64,000 bases of DNA. It comes from Priestia aryabhattai. GTDB lineage: Bacteria > Bacillota > Bacilli > Bacillales > Bacillaceae_H. A program made the translations under genes and the position numbers. This document shows positions 50,701 through 58,467 of this stretch, piece after piece; the first letter of the stretch is position 1, and every line of letters starts with the position of its first letter. The stretch covers positions 1,140,568 to 1,204,567 of the forward strand of contig NZ_JAMBOQ010000002.1 of assembly GCF_023715685.1 (NCBI RefSeq), written 5' to 3'. The notes below the pieces were generated by a model. The model worked only from the letters and a program-made list of their open reading frames with translations. It made no database searches and had not been told where the DNA came from.

Positions 50701-50763
50701 GCCTACTGCAGTAAGGATTCTTTTTTATTTTTCGATTGGACAGGCAAGCTTACTGCAGTAGCT
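50701..50763. repeat. Two TACTGCAGTA palindromes in inverted arms
   Basis: CTACTGCAGTAAG (50703-50715) and CTTACTGCAGTAG (about 50749-50761) are inverted repeats, each containing the perfect palindrome TACTGCAGTA, about 46 bp apart. Candidate binding sites near the mobilisation genes. Confidence 0.6.
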
Positions 50764-50844
50764 ACATAATATCTAAAGAATCATAACTCCATTATCTAAT
50801 CAGTATCTAGTTCAGTATCGCTACCTCGTTAATACAAGCTGTAT

Positions 50845-50935
50845 ACGCCTCGTGAAGCCCTTCGTGGAATCTGTAAGGGAGCTGAGCCGAAGAGGCGAAG
50901 GGGGCGACCGGATGGGTTGAGCTGAAATAACAGGT
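50845..50935 (+). other. GC-rich block upstream of the mobilisation genes (possible oriT)
   Basis: An island clearly richer in G+C than its surroundings (GAAGAGGCGAAGGGGGCGAC, CTTCGTGG, GGGAGCTGAGC) with short inverted arms such as CCTCGTGAAG/CTTCGTGG and AGCTGAGC/GTTGAGCTG. No coding frame. Its place just before the FtsK-like and relaxation genes fits a transfer origin, but no nick motif was recognised. Confidence 0.3.
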
Positions 50936-50979
50936 ACGTAAAAGGTCAAAAAATAAAAAGAATGAAAGAAGGTACCAAC

Positions 50980-51279
50980 ATGAGAAAAACAAAAGGGTTT
51001 GACTTTCGGAGCTTCATTTATAAACCTTCTTCAACTTCCTCACTGAAACCTCGTCCTTTTAAGGCTTATTCGCTTGTTCCTTTTAGTCCAATTGCTATGC
51101 TTGACCCCACTATTTTGACCCTAGGAGGCATTGTCTTAGGGATTGCTATCATCGAACGCATATTAGAGCGATGGGGTGTCATCGATCTGGTTGATCAGTT
51201 CTCAAAAGTAATGCGCTTTATCTTGCCTGTTGCCTTCTATAGCGCTTTGATTTACTTCTTTGCGACATTTATGTTTTGA
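50980..51279 (+). CDS. Small membrane protein before the FtsK-like ATPase
   Basis: 99 residues from the ATG at 50980 (GAAGGT 6-7 bases upstream; an earlier in-frame ATG at 50962 lacks a site). A basic N-terminal tail of about 45 residues (MRKTKGFDFRSFIYK...) precedes two membrane segments (about 47-68 and 81-99) that flank ERILERWGVIDLVDQFSKVM. It lies 12 bases before the translocase gene, so it may be its membrane partner or anchor. No family recognised. Confidence 0.7.
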   Translation: MRKTKGFDFRSFIYKPSSTSSLKPRPFKAYSLVPFSPIAMLDPTILTLGGIVLGIAIIERILERWGVIDLVDQFSKVMRFILPVAFYSALIYFFATFMF

Positions 51280-51291
51280 GGAGGATTTTAG

Positions 51292-52425
51292 ATGTTTGAA
51301 AAACTAAAATTGCGTGGAAAGCTTATTAAAGCGTTTCGTACAGCAGAGATTTACCGGATGGTTAAACGTGGAGACCGTACCTCCTATCTGTTTCCGAAAA
51401 TTCATCAAATCGATAACCATCATACGTACACTCGGTACGCTTTTTCCTTACTAAATGGGATTGATCCTGATCTTTTAAACAAAAAGAGATGGGCGTTACG
51501 CCAAGTATTAGGCAGCAACATTGAAGTGAATGGTAGCTTAAAGAACTTTAGTATTACCGTTCATCACAAAAGCCTACCTAAGATGCTTAATTATAGGTAT
51601 GAAGTCATTCATCCTCATATTGAGAAAATGGAGCTTCCTGTCTGTATCGGTCAAGATATTTATGGAAACTCTGTTTCATGGGATTTTGCGGATTTAGAAA
51701 CGTTACTGATTTCTGGTGAAATTGGGGCAGGAAAAAGCAGTCTCATGCGTGTGATCCTCACCACATGGGTGAAATACACCTCACCTGCTGATTTGCGATT
51801 AGTATTAGTCGATCTCAAACGAGCTGATTTAGGGCTGTTTCATGGGATTGAGCATGTGGATTCTCTTTGCTTCGAGGCTAAGGATATGAGAAAACCTTTT
51901 GCTTTATTACGAGCTGAAATGTATCGAAGAGGCGATTTATTGTTAGAGCATGGAGTCACACATATTAGGAGGCTACCTTTTAAGCTGCCTCGAATCGTCG
52001 TGGTAATTGATGAAATGTCCATAGTAAAGAGAGAAACGGATCTTGTAGAGATGATCCAACAGTTTGCCAGCCAAGGTCGAGCACTAGGCGTTCATACGAT
52101 CATTGCCATGCAGCGTCCAGATGCCGATTTGTTGAATTCAGCACTAAAAGCAAACTTACGGGTTCGGATCTCTGGAAGGCAAGCTGATGCGATAAATGCG
52201 AAAGTAGCCGGAGTACTCGGGGCAGAAGAGATTGATGCCGCAGCCAGAGGACGCATGAAGATTAAAATTGATGACGTGAAAGAGTTTCAAGCCTATTTTT
52301 TAGATGAAGAAGCGTGTAAGGAACTACTTTCGCCTTATAAAACGCGTGTAAAAGACCCTGAACCTCAACTTGAGGTCGTACAACAGCCTATCTTTGGATT
52401 ATTAGAGAAGGAGGAGCAGCGATGA
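51292..52425 (+). CDS. FtsK/SpoIIIE-type DNA translocase (TcpA-like coupling ATPase)
   Basis: 377 residues with GAGGAGG before the ATG. P-loop GEIGAGKSSLMRVILTTW (about 143-160), Walker B IVVVIDEMSIVK (about 233-244), and further FtsK marks: RLVLVDLKRADLGLFHGIEH, QFASQGRALGVHTIIAMQRP and the arginine-finger region NLRVRISGRQADAI. No N-terminal membrane domain, shorter than FtsK; the size fits coupling ATPases of Gram-positive plasmids and integrative elements. Its stop overlaps the next start (ATGA). The membrane anchor may be the preceding small protein. Confidence 0.88.
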   Translation: MFEKLKLRGKLIKAFRTAEIYRMVKRGDRTSYLFPKIHQIDNHHTYTRYAFSLLNGIDPDLLNKKRWALRQVLGSNIEVNGSLKNFSITVHHKSLPKMLNYRYEVIHPHIEKMELPVCIGQDIYGNSVSWDFADLETLLISGEIGAGKSSLMRVILTTWVKYTSPADLRLVLVDLKRADLGLFHGIEHVDSLCFEAKDMRKPFALLRAEMYRRGDLLLEHGVTHIRRLPFKLPRIVVVIDEMSIVKRETDLVEMIQQFASQGRALGVHTIIAMQRPDADLLNSALKANLRVRISGRQADAINAKVAGVLGAEEIDAAARGRMKIKIDDVKEFQAYFLDEEACKELLSPYKTRVKDPEPQLEVVQQPIFGLLEKEEQR

Positions 52426-53117
52426 GTTTCCGGTTATCTCAACGTGATAAAGACATCATAGCGTTTATTAATCAATTTAGAGCCGTGGATCGAGACTCAT
52501 TAGTTGACCTATTCTTTAAACAACTGAAATCGCCTGTTAATGCGTGTAATAGTGTCATGGTACGTTTATATCGTTTAGGGTTAATTGAACGTACGCAGCA
52601 GTATTCTCCGACCGTGTATTTGCCAGTGGATGCGAAGATCAAAAAGAATTCTCAAAAAATCCTCCATTTCCTTTCGATTCTAGATATCTATAAACAAATG
52701 TGTACGTATAGTGCGCCTAAACAGGTCATTGTGGAGGATAAACCCACCAGACGAAAAGGAGGCATCGAACCAGATCTGTTTTGTATCTTTAAAGGGTCCC
52801 CTTTTTGGATTGAAATTCAACGAAATCAGTATTCCGAACAGAAAATGCAGAGTAAGATCAACCTATATGAGGAGTTTTTCTTTTCGGATGAGTGGAAAGC
52901 ATTGCATTGGCAACCAGAAGAACGGTCACCTGTCTTCCCTTCCGTTATTTTGATTACACCTGTTCGTTATGCGGTGGCTTCAAATCACATTCGCATTATA
53001 CAAGTAGCAAGTATTCATGAATTAATGGAGAAATATAAAAGTTCTGGAAAACAAACAAAAGAAGCAAGGTCAAAAACATCAGCTTCTTCTGGTGGGATTA
53101 AAATCAATCTCACGTAA
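52422..53117 (+). CDS. Replication-relaxation family protein
   Basis: 231 residues, overlapping the translocase gene by four bases, thus translationally coupled. N-terminal winged helix (RLSQRDKDIIAFINQFRAVD, RDSLVDLFFK, VMVRLYRLGLIERT) followed by an endonuclease-like core, GGIEPDLFCIFKGSPFWIEIQRN, with Asp, Glu and Gln that could bind metal, and then FPSVILITP. Such Replic_Relax proteins accompany FtsK-like ATPases on Bacillus plasmids and are thought to help replication or mobilisation; the reaction is not established. A terminator follows. Confidence 0.85.
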   Translation: MSFRLSQRDKDIIAFINQFRAVDRDSLVDLFFKQLKSPVNACNSVMVRLYRLGLIERTQQYSPTVYLPVDAKIKKNSQKILHFLSILDIYKQMCTYSAPKQVIVEDKPTRRKGGIEPDLFCIFKGSPFWIEIQRNQYSEQKMQSKINLYEEFFFSDEWKALHWQPEERSPVFPSVILITPVRYAVASNHIRIIQVASIHELMEKYKSSGKQTKEARSKTSASSGGIKINLT

Positions 53118-53129
53118 TGGCGAACAACA

Positions 53130-53166
53130 TAAAAAACTGCCTCAACACAGGGAATGAGGCAGTTTT
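53130..53166 (+). terminator. Terminator of the translocase-relaxation operon
   Basis: AAAAAACTGCCTCA / TGAGGCAGTTTTTCT around a 9-base loop. Confidence 0.85.
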
Positions 53167-53428
53167 TCTGATTTCACACTCGTTGAAATATGAACGTTAC
53201 AGCTATTTAATAATACCAAATTTATGTAAATTTTTCTATATTTTTTATGAAGAATATAAAAAGAAAAGGACTGTTCAAACCTTTTTTTCAGGATTTCGAC
53301 CCTTTCAGTACGCATTATTAAACATACCCCATCTCTATTTTATATTGGGTGTTGAAATAGAAGGATAATACATTTATTGTTAAATAGGTTGACGAATTAA
53401 CACTTTTAATAAACGGGTGGGAGAGATA

Positions 53429-53605
53429 GTGCAGGTGGATAAGGGTGTTCTAAAACAAACTTTACTTATAGAAATAGAAAAGGCCAAGGAGAATATGATT
53501 CAAGTGGCACGAGAAGAAGGTATAACCAGTGAAAGTACACTTCAAGTCAGTCAGTCCATTGATCAATTATTGAATGAATTACATAAGGTAAGCTTAACAA
53601 AGTAA
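53429..53605 (+). CDS. Spo0E-like aspartyl-phosphate phosphatase
   Basis: About 58 residues if started at the GTG at 53429 (GGGAGAG 5 bases upstream; GTGs at 53417 and 53435 are alternatives). Two-helix Spo0E pattern: LLIEIEKAKENMIQVAREEG, then the signature SQSIDQLLNELHKV (family S-Q-x-L-D, here Ile for Leu). Spo0E-type proteins dephosphorylate Spo0A-P and delay sporulation. A mobile or plasmid copy could modify the timing of sporulation in the host. A hairpin AATCGCTTTCTC/GAGAAAGCGATT-like stem follows at about 53632-53675. Confidence 0.75.
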   Translation: MQVDKGVLKQTLLIEIEKAKENMIQVAREEGITSESTLQVSQSIDQLLNELHKVSLTK

Positions 53606-53769
53606 GTATTCGTTTCTTTATAAATAAAAAACAATCGCTTTCTCTCCGCATTGGCCTAGCATGAGAAAGCGATCGCTTTTTAGTAAGTGGTGATTAACTT
53701 ACTAATCGACTTGTAAATTATAAATAATTTGGATAATAAAGTAAAGGTATTTTTGTACCTTTATTTACA

Positions 53770-53963
53770 TATAAAAAGCTACCTCAGCAACAAGCGAGAT
53801 AGCTTCTTAGTAGGAATGCTAATTATCAAGTACCAAAATATAACCGCAAGTAAACAATAGCATATTTTTGCCATAATGGCTATTTTTGGATGAATCGGCA
53901 TATGTATAAAAGGTAGTCTATTTTTATACGTATTTTCTTCACGTACACCTGGAGAGATCACCG
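53770..53963 (-). repeat. Dispersed repeat C, reversed copy, 3' flank of the intact small gene
   Basis: Minus strand after the stop at 53964: stem ACGTATAAAA...TTTTATACAT, ATATGCC, a spacer and terminator AAGCTATCTC/GAGGTAGCTT plus TTTTTAT (about 53806-53773). The order equals that after remnants A and B. A long minus frame (53779-54012) crosses the region but has no ribosome site. Confidence 0.55.
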
Positions 53964-54149
53964 TCATATCAAAGATGTATAAAAAGCTGCATATCCGATT
54001 AGAGGCACCCACGAGAGAACCCTTTTCCTGTAAGGGTTCTTTTGCTTCCTTGAATCTACACTCTTCAGACGAGCAACTTCATCAACTAAATCAGAAGCTA
54101 CACTTAAGATGTTTTCAATACCCATTAATAGTTTTTCGCTTTGATTCAT
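53964..54149 (-). CDS. Small protein, intact member of the repeat C gene family
   Basis: 61 residues with AGGAGGATCTTATC before the ATG. An amphipathic helical first half (MNQSEKLLMGIENILSVASD, LVDEVARLKS) is followed by a basic linker (RKQKNPYRKR) and a hydrophobic end (VLSWVPLIGYAAFYTSLI) that could be one membrane helix. The last 25 residues recur as remnants at 4283-4360 and 8044-8142. A palindrome lies 40 bases upstream (54186-54212). Function unknown. Confidence 0.65.
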   Translation of the reverse strand: MNQSEKLLMGIENILSVASDLVDEVARLKSVDSRKQKNPYRKRVLSWVPLIGYAAFYTSLI

Positions 54150-54185
54150 GATAAGATCCTCCTATTTTTTGGGGGCAACTTATGT

Positions 54186-54258
54186 TATAATACTAGTGTC
54201 GATTAGTATTATGTTTTTCACACGGGGTGTTTCTCTGCCAGGAGAAATACCTTTTTCA
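54186..54258 (+). other. Palindrome and terminator between divergent genes, possible small RNA or operator
   Basis: ATAATACTA / TAGTATTAT with an 8-base loop (about 54187-54212) overlaps TATAAT (54186-54191). A hairpin GGTGTTTCTC/GGAGAAATACC plus TTTTT follows at about 54226-54255, and AATCCTGT/AACAGGATT plus T7 at about 54308-54335. The -35 region is poor on the plus strand, so transcription from here is uncertain. Confidence 0.4.
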
Positions 54259-54490
54259 TGTTATTTAGTTTAGACTTGCATTTTTTATAATAAAGTTTAA
54301 TTAAAGAATCCTGTATATAACAGGATTTTTTTGTTTGATAGTAAAACCATTTCATTAGAATAAGAGGTGGTGTAAAAACAAAACTGGTGTTTTTAATTTA
54401 CCTAACGATTTCCGTTCCATTATTGCTATACTAAGATTCGATGAGTTTTTAACGGACTTAAATGTTCATCATGAAGAAGGAGAGAATTGA

Positions 54491-56044
54491 ATGGTTACAA
54501 CAAAGACCAAAAAAAAGATTGCAGCAAAAGATCCAGAAACCGATACAACAATTGTTGAACAACTAGCGTATTATCGAATACTAGCCCCACTAGAAGTGAG
54601 ATCCCTCTTATCTCATCTTAATTCAAATGAAAAGAAACCTATTGCCCTTGATTTCAAAAAATTGAAAAATGAAGATTTAGAGCCTTTATGTCACACATAT
54701 ATAGAAGAGGTAGACAAACAGCAAAAGCGTTTTATTGAAGTATCCGAAAAAAAAGGATCTACGCCTTACAAAGTAGATTTTGTTGGCATGCAAAAGGAAG
54801 ATTTTAATTTATTTGAAGGGATGATCCACGTATATGGTATCCCAGACGACGGTATTAGGTTACCAGTGGAGGAAGCTAAGTCAGATGAGTTAAAAATTAA
54901 AAAAAACGAAGTGGTTTATATGAACAGTGAATCCACCCTTGTTACTTACCAAATCATTGAAACAGAGAAAGGATTCAAGGTCGTTATAGAAGATACTTTA
55001 ACGTTGGCTTTTGATAGGAGAAAGAAATCTGGTCTATTCCATCTAGAAAGAGTAAAAAGCCTTGGTTCCTATATGAAATGTTTACGATTAATAAACTATT
55101 ACATACAGCGCAATAAGTTTCCTTTTCAATCCTTAAAGTTATCTGGTGGAACATTAAATGTAAAGGGACACCTTCAACAAATTGAGGAAGAGATTGAATC
55201 TTACAAAGAACTGATAGATATTTGCACTCAAATTGGAATAAGTAAAGATTATATATTCCATGATAAAGAAGATTTACCTTCCCTATTCAATGCTATAATC
55301 AATATCTTTAAAAATAAACAATATAGCTTACTAAATATTCATCAAGAAAAACTAGAAAAAACGGAGATAATCAATATTGAACTATCCAAATATGTGAAAC
55401 TAGCATTAGTGTATACAGATGGATGTTTCCTTAACCTTTATAGTAAAGAAGCATTAAAAATAACAGGGAGATATTCATCTATAACAGATGTAGCTAGTAA
55501 CCACGGGCAGGATAATGTTGAACCTGTTATGTTACCTGATAATCGGGAAAATTATGACCAAAAAGTAAGCATTTTCGCTTCTCGAAAAATTAAAGAAATG
55601 GTGAAAGATACAAACTTTGATTTCGAAATAGTAAAATTCTCTTTTGCCAATGAACATCATGACATAGAAGCTGACTTAACAATTACTAGTTCTTTAGACT
55701 ATATAGACTTTTATGATAAAACTCTCGATGAAAATTATTTAGAACTTGCTTTAGATCTAAATCAACGATACTTAGCTAAGTATCCAGAAGATGATATTAC
55801 AAAGGTTAATATTTATCTCATTAAACTCAAGCAAGGCCATAAATTATCAGAAGAGGAACAAAATGATTTTTGTGACATACAAGAAAGAGCAGAGACTAAT
55901 AAAGAACAAACAATATGTTTTGCATGTGAAGTTTTGTTGAAAAATAAGACAAAAGCGAAGAGAATATTTACTAATCTTACTGGTGAGGAAAAGGAAGAAA
56001 TCATGGAATTTCCAATCTACCGTTTTTATCAAAATTTGGATTAG
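54491..56044 (+). CDS. Large protein of unknown function
   Basis: 517 residues with AAGGAGAG before the ATG. The N-terminus is Lys/Thr-rich (MVTTKTKKKIAAKDPETDTT); there is no signal peptide or membrane segment. The rest is charged and mixed alpha/beta: strand-rich about 95-200 (VDFVGMQKEDFNLFEGMIHV, TLVTYQIIETEKGFKVVIED), helical 190-290, and a C-terminal helical part (430-510) of tetratricopeptide character (ELALDLNQRYLAKYPEDDIT). No catalytic motif recognised. It is isolated between a divergent small gene and a convergent HTH gene. Host-interaction, plasmid maintenance or defence functions are all open. Confidence 0.75.
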   Translation: MVTTKTKKKIAAKDPETDTTIVEQLAYYRILAPLEVRSLLSHLNSNEKKPIALDFKKLKNEDLEPLCHTYIEEVDKQQKRFIEVSEKKGSTPYKVDFVGMQKEDFNLFEGMIHVYGIPDDGIRLPVEEAKSDELKIKKNEVVYMNSESTLVTYQIIETEKGFKVVIEDTLTLAFDRRKKSGLFHLERVKSLGSYMKCLRLINYYIQRNKFPFQSLKLSGGTLNVKGHLQQIEEEIESYKELIDICTQIGISKDYIFHDKEDLPSLFNAIINIFKNKQYSLLNIHQEKLEKTEIINIELSKYVKLALVYTDGCFLNLYSKEALKITGRYSSITDVASNHGQDNVEPVMLPDNRENYDQKVSIFASRKIKEMVKDTNFDFEIVKFSFANEHHDIEADLTITSSLDYIDFYDKTLDENYLELALDLNQRYLAKYPEDDITKVNIYLIKLKQGHKLSEEEQNDFCDIQERAETNKEQTICFACEVLLKNKTKAKRIFTNLTGEEKEEIMEFPIYRFYQNLD

Positions 56045-56107
56045 TATGCTCATTTTCTTCTGTATATAGATTGCTAGTAAACTTTTATAAGGTTTTTTAT
56101 TCTTAAT

Positions 56108-56142
56108 ACAATAAATAAGCCCTATTTGCCTATGATAGGGCT
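56108..56142. terminator. Bidirectional terminator between convergent genes
   Basis: AAGCCCTAT / ATAGGGCTT around a 9-base loop, serving the 517-residue gene and the leftward HTH gene. Confidence 0.7.
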
Positions 56143-56363
56143 TATAAGTTAAAAAAGTCCTCTACTTTCACCTTTGAGTCAAGTTTTTTTAAGATATTCA
56201 TCACTTTTTTTATGGTTGAGCCTGATGGAATATAATTTGAGTCATTATAAATTTTACTAACTGTATGTCTATTTAAATTAGTCGCTTTAACTAATTTGGT
56301 TTGAGTATAGCCCTTGCCCATTAGGTATTTTCCTAACTTACTTTTTTTAGTGATTTTAGGCAT
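56142..56363 (-). CDS. XRE/Cro-CI-type HTH regulator
   Basis: 73 residues, a single HTH_3 domain: KLGKYLMGKGYTQTKLVKAT, NLNRHTVSKIYNDSN and a C-terminal helix TIKKVMNILKKLDSKVKVED. AAAGGAGTG lies about 9 bases before the ATG. The size is that of minimal plasmid or phage repressors; operator unknown. It may control the neighbouring 517-residue gene, with which it converges. Confidence 0.85.
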   Translation of the reverse strand: MPKITKKSKLGKYLMGKGYTQTKLVKATNLNRHTVSKIYNDSNYIPSGSTIKKVMNILKKLDSKVKVEDFFNL

Positions 56364-56551
56364 ACTAACACACTCCTTTTTATAAAGGATGGACGCATTC
56401 TTAAAAAACTATACATTTTTGTATAAAAAAACAGGCAAAAATCTTAATTTACAACATATAATAAACTATAAAATAAACAGTATATAAATATTGCTTATGC
56501 AGAGTTGGAATAATGTCGATATTTTTGTCATAATCATATAGCATGAATACA

Positions 56552-56676
56552 GTTAAGACCGCCTTATACACTAATACATAATGGGCGGTCTTTGTTATCA
56601 ATATTCTTTGAAATTGAACTTCACACAAAAAAACCTTTTTCCTATAGGCAGAGGAAAAAGGTTTTTTTGTGTGAAT
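56552..56676. terminator. Two strong hairpins
   Basis: AAGACCGCC/GGGCGGTCTT (about 56554-56597), and a 23-bp perfect stem at 56620-56676 whose arms begin TTCACACAAAAAAACC and end GGTTTTTTTGTGTGAA. The second is the terminator of the leftward gene that stops at 56709. The stretch 56364-56708 holds no gene. Confidence 0.75.
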
Positions 56677-56708
56677 ATTAGATAACGAGATACCACCATT
56701 CTAGCAAA

Positions 56709-57182
56709 TCATTTTTCAAAAAAGGTTTTTAACCACTTATAGAAACTTTTCTTTTGTTGTTGTGCTTTTTTTAACGCCCGAATTTCACGAGCCATTGAGA
56801 TTAATTGACGTTCGCGTTCCTCAAATTTTGCATCGATATAGCTTTGTATATCTTTCATTTGTACGTCGAGTGGTTCTAAGCTAAGGGTTTGTTTTTCAGT
56901 TGAAATGTTTGGTGGAGTGTCTGGTACTAAATTGAACTTTTTTGCAACGGTTATAACGGCTTTTTCTAAGGTCATTTCGGGATGGGCATACATTTTTTTT
57001 AGTTCATGAAAGATGGTAACGTCGTCATTTGTATAAGCTAATCTACCGTGTTTTTTAGTAAACTGCACACCAATTTTGGCAAAATGGAAGTTGTATTTTC
57101 GTATAGTTGAAATGGGCAAACCAAGTATATCGGCTAATTCTTCGGTGGTATATGCTGCTTCTGCGGTTATGACTCTCAACAT
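56709..57182 (-). CDS. MerR-like HTH protein with coiled coil and amphipathic tail (DUF3967-type)
   Basis: 157 residues from the ATG at 57182 (GAGGAGGTGATC upstream; the frame is open to 57272 without a site). N-terminal winged helix YTTEELADILGLPISTIRKY with the MerR-like wing (FTKKHGRLAYTNDDVTIFHE), then a helix pair, and a C-terminal coiled coil (FEERERQLISMAREIRALKK) ending in KKSFYKWLKTFFEK, an amphipathic Lys/aromatic helix. The same three-part plan occurs at 60350-60913. RacA and plasmid DUF3967 proteins share it; a DNA-to-membrane or partner tether is a fair hypothesis. Last gene of the leftward replication/partition block. Confidence 0.8.
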   Translation of the reverse strand: MLRVITAEAAYTTEELADILGLPISTIRKYNFHFAKIGVQFTKKHGRLAYTNDDVTIFHELKKMYAHPEMTLEKAVITVAKKFNLVPDTPPNISTEKQTLSLEPLDVQMKDIQSYIDAKFEERERQLISMAREIRALKKAQQQKKSFYKWLKTFFEK

Positions 57183-57344
57183 ATGATCACCTCCTCTTAT
57201 CAAGAGAACTATTCTAGGTATATACGTAAAAACCTTCAAATAATAAGAGGACCATCTTTGGTGTTTTGTCATTTTGCCGTTAATGTCCCAAGGAACAGTC
57301 TTGACTGAAGGTAGGGTAGTACGTTCAGCTATTTATTTCATGAA

Positions 57345-57542
57345 TTAAATAGTGCCACACTCCCTCCTTGCAATGGTTTTTCCTGCTTCAGCTTCTTTCT
57401 GTAAACGCTTTTTACCTTCACTCACATTTTATTTCAATTCATGTTTTACCGTTAATAATGGACAGCTTAGTATTCTCATAGCCATGGGATAACATAGGTC
57501 CTCATGCTCGATATTAGGGTTCTCTTTTTCAACTTGAGTCAA
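57345..57542 (-). pseudogene. Small gene with an in-frame stop, inside the leftward block
   Basis: TTG start at 57542 with AGGGAG about 6 bases upstream. It reads TQVEKENPNIEHEDLCYPMA, MRILSCPLLTVKHELK, then TAA, then NVSEGKKRLQKEAEAGKTIA and a second stop at 57345. The spacing to both neighbours fits a former operon member. Unidentified. Confidence 0.4.
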
Positions 57543-57579
57543 GATGTTCTCCCTCTATACCATTCTACTCTCACTTTAT

Positions 57580-58359
57580 TTACTTTTGATATTCATAGAC
57601 AACCGGAACTTTATCCATTTTGACGGTCTTGGCTACCACATAACGACGATAGCCATCTTTTAAGATCTTTGATCCTTTTTCAATCGTCACTGGCTCATCT
57701 AAGTGTCCTGTACGCTTCACGAAATCAATGACTTTTTGTGTTTTTTCAGGGTTAGGTCGTGTTTTTAAGAACTCTTCAGGTACGATAATGTCATCAAAGT
57801 TTACGATATCCTGTGTCCCTTTTGGTTGATTCGGTAGTGTTTTCGGTTTTGGCTCAGCCTTTTTCTCTTGTACAGGTGTTTCTTTTGCTTTTGGCTGTAC
57901 CGTTTCTGCTTCTTTTTTCTGTTCGCTTGCTATTGGTTGAGAAACAGTTACCGGTTTTTCTTCCTGCTTGGTAGCAGCAACCTCTTGTTGTACTGCAGAA
58001 GCCTCTTGTTTGGCCTCTTTTTTATCATTTGATTCATTGCCTTCTTTGTCTTTTTTATTCGGGAGAACGGTAATTTGGAAACAGATCACGCCTATTTCAC
58101 CAGGGCATTCATCAATGGGAATGTCTAACGTTGGTTCCCCTTGAATTAAAATCTTTTCATGCATGATGCTTTTCTTCGTGAGCCCTGTTTTATTAAAGGC
58201 TTTCTTCGCAACAAACACCGTATACGAAATAAACGTACTCTTCTTTAATCCTTTAGGCGCAGATGGTGACCCTTTTTCACGTATATCAAAGGCAACGTAG
58301 CGATCATATTCTCGTAAGGGTCCTGTGGCTGATCCGGTTAACGTAATTTTATGTGGCAT
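57580..58359 (-). CDS. OB-fold (SSB-like) domain fused to a ParB/sulfiredoxin-like domain
   Basis: 259 residues with GGAGGAG before the ATG. Residues 1-105 look like an OB fold (KITLTGSATGPLREYDRYVA, FISYTVFVAKKAF, KILIQGEPTLDIPIDECPGE, IGVICFQITVLP), resembling SSB-type proteins. Residues 105-190 are a low-complexity Lys/Glu/Gln/Pro linker. Residues 192-259 match the ParB N-terminal domain: VNFDDIIVPEEF, RPNPEKTQKVIDFVKRTG, LKDGYRRYVVAKTVKMDKVP. ParB-type domains bind or hydrolyse CTP or ATP, but the full CTPase motif (GERRxRA) is here DGYRRYVVA, and no HTH is present. Next to the probable replication gene; role in replication or segregation inferred. Confidence 0.75.
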   Translation of the reverse strand: MPHKITLTGSATGPLREYDRYVAFDIREKGSPSAPKGLKKSTFISYTVFVAKKAFNKTGLTKKSIMHEKILIQGEPTLDIPIDECPGEIGVICFQITVLPNKKDKEGNESNDKKEAKQEASAVQQEVAATKQEEKPVTVSQPIASEQKKEAETVQPKAKETPVQEKKAEPKPKTLPNQPKGTQDIVNFDDIIVPEEFLKTRPNPEKTQKVIDFVKRTGHLDEPVTIEKGSKILKDGYRRYVVAKTVKMDKVPVVYEYQK

Positions 58360-58467
58360 AATGTTCTCCTCCTGCGTAGATTTTTAGTCAATGTTTATTT
58401 AGAACACAGTTCTAAATAAACATGTTCTATTAAAACATCAGCTTCTAAGAGATTTCTACTTTTTTTA

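Noticed and set aside
50807..50992. 61-codon leftward frame in the GC-rich block
   Set aside because: No ribosome site; it covers the putative transfer-origin block and opposes the start of the membrane protein gene.
53779..54012. 77-codon leftward frame with a hydrophobic stretch
   Set aside because: It overlaps the better-supported small gene at 53964-54149 and its conserved terminator; no ribosome site. A real second frame is not fully excluded.
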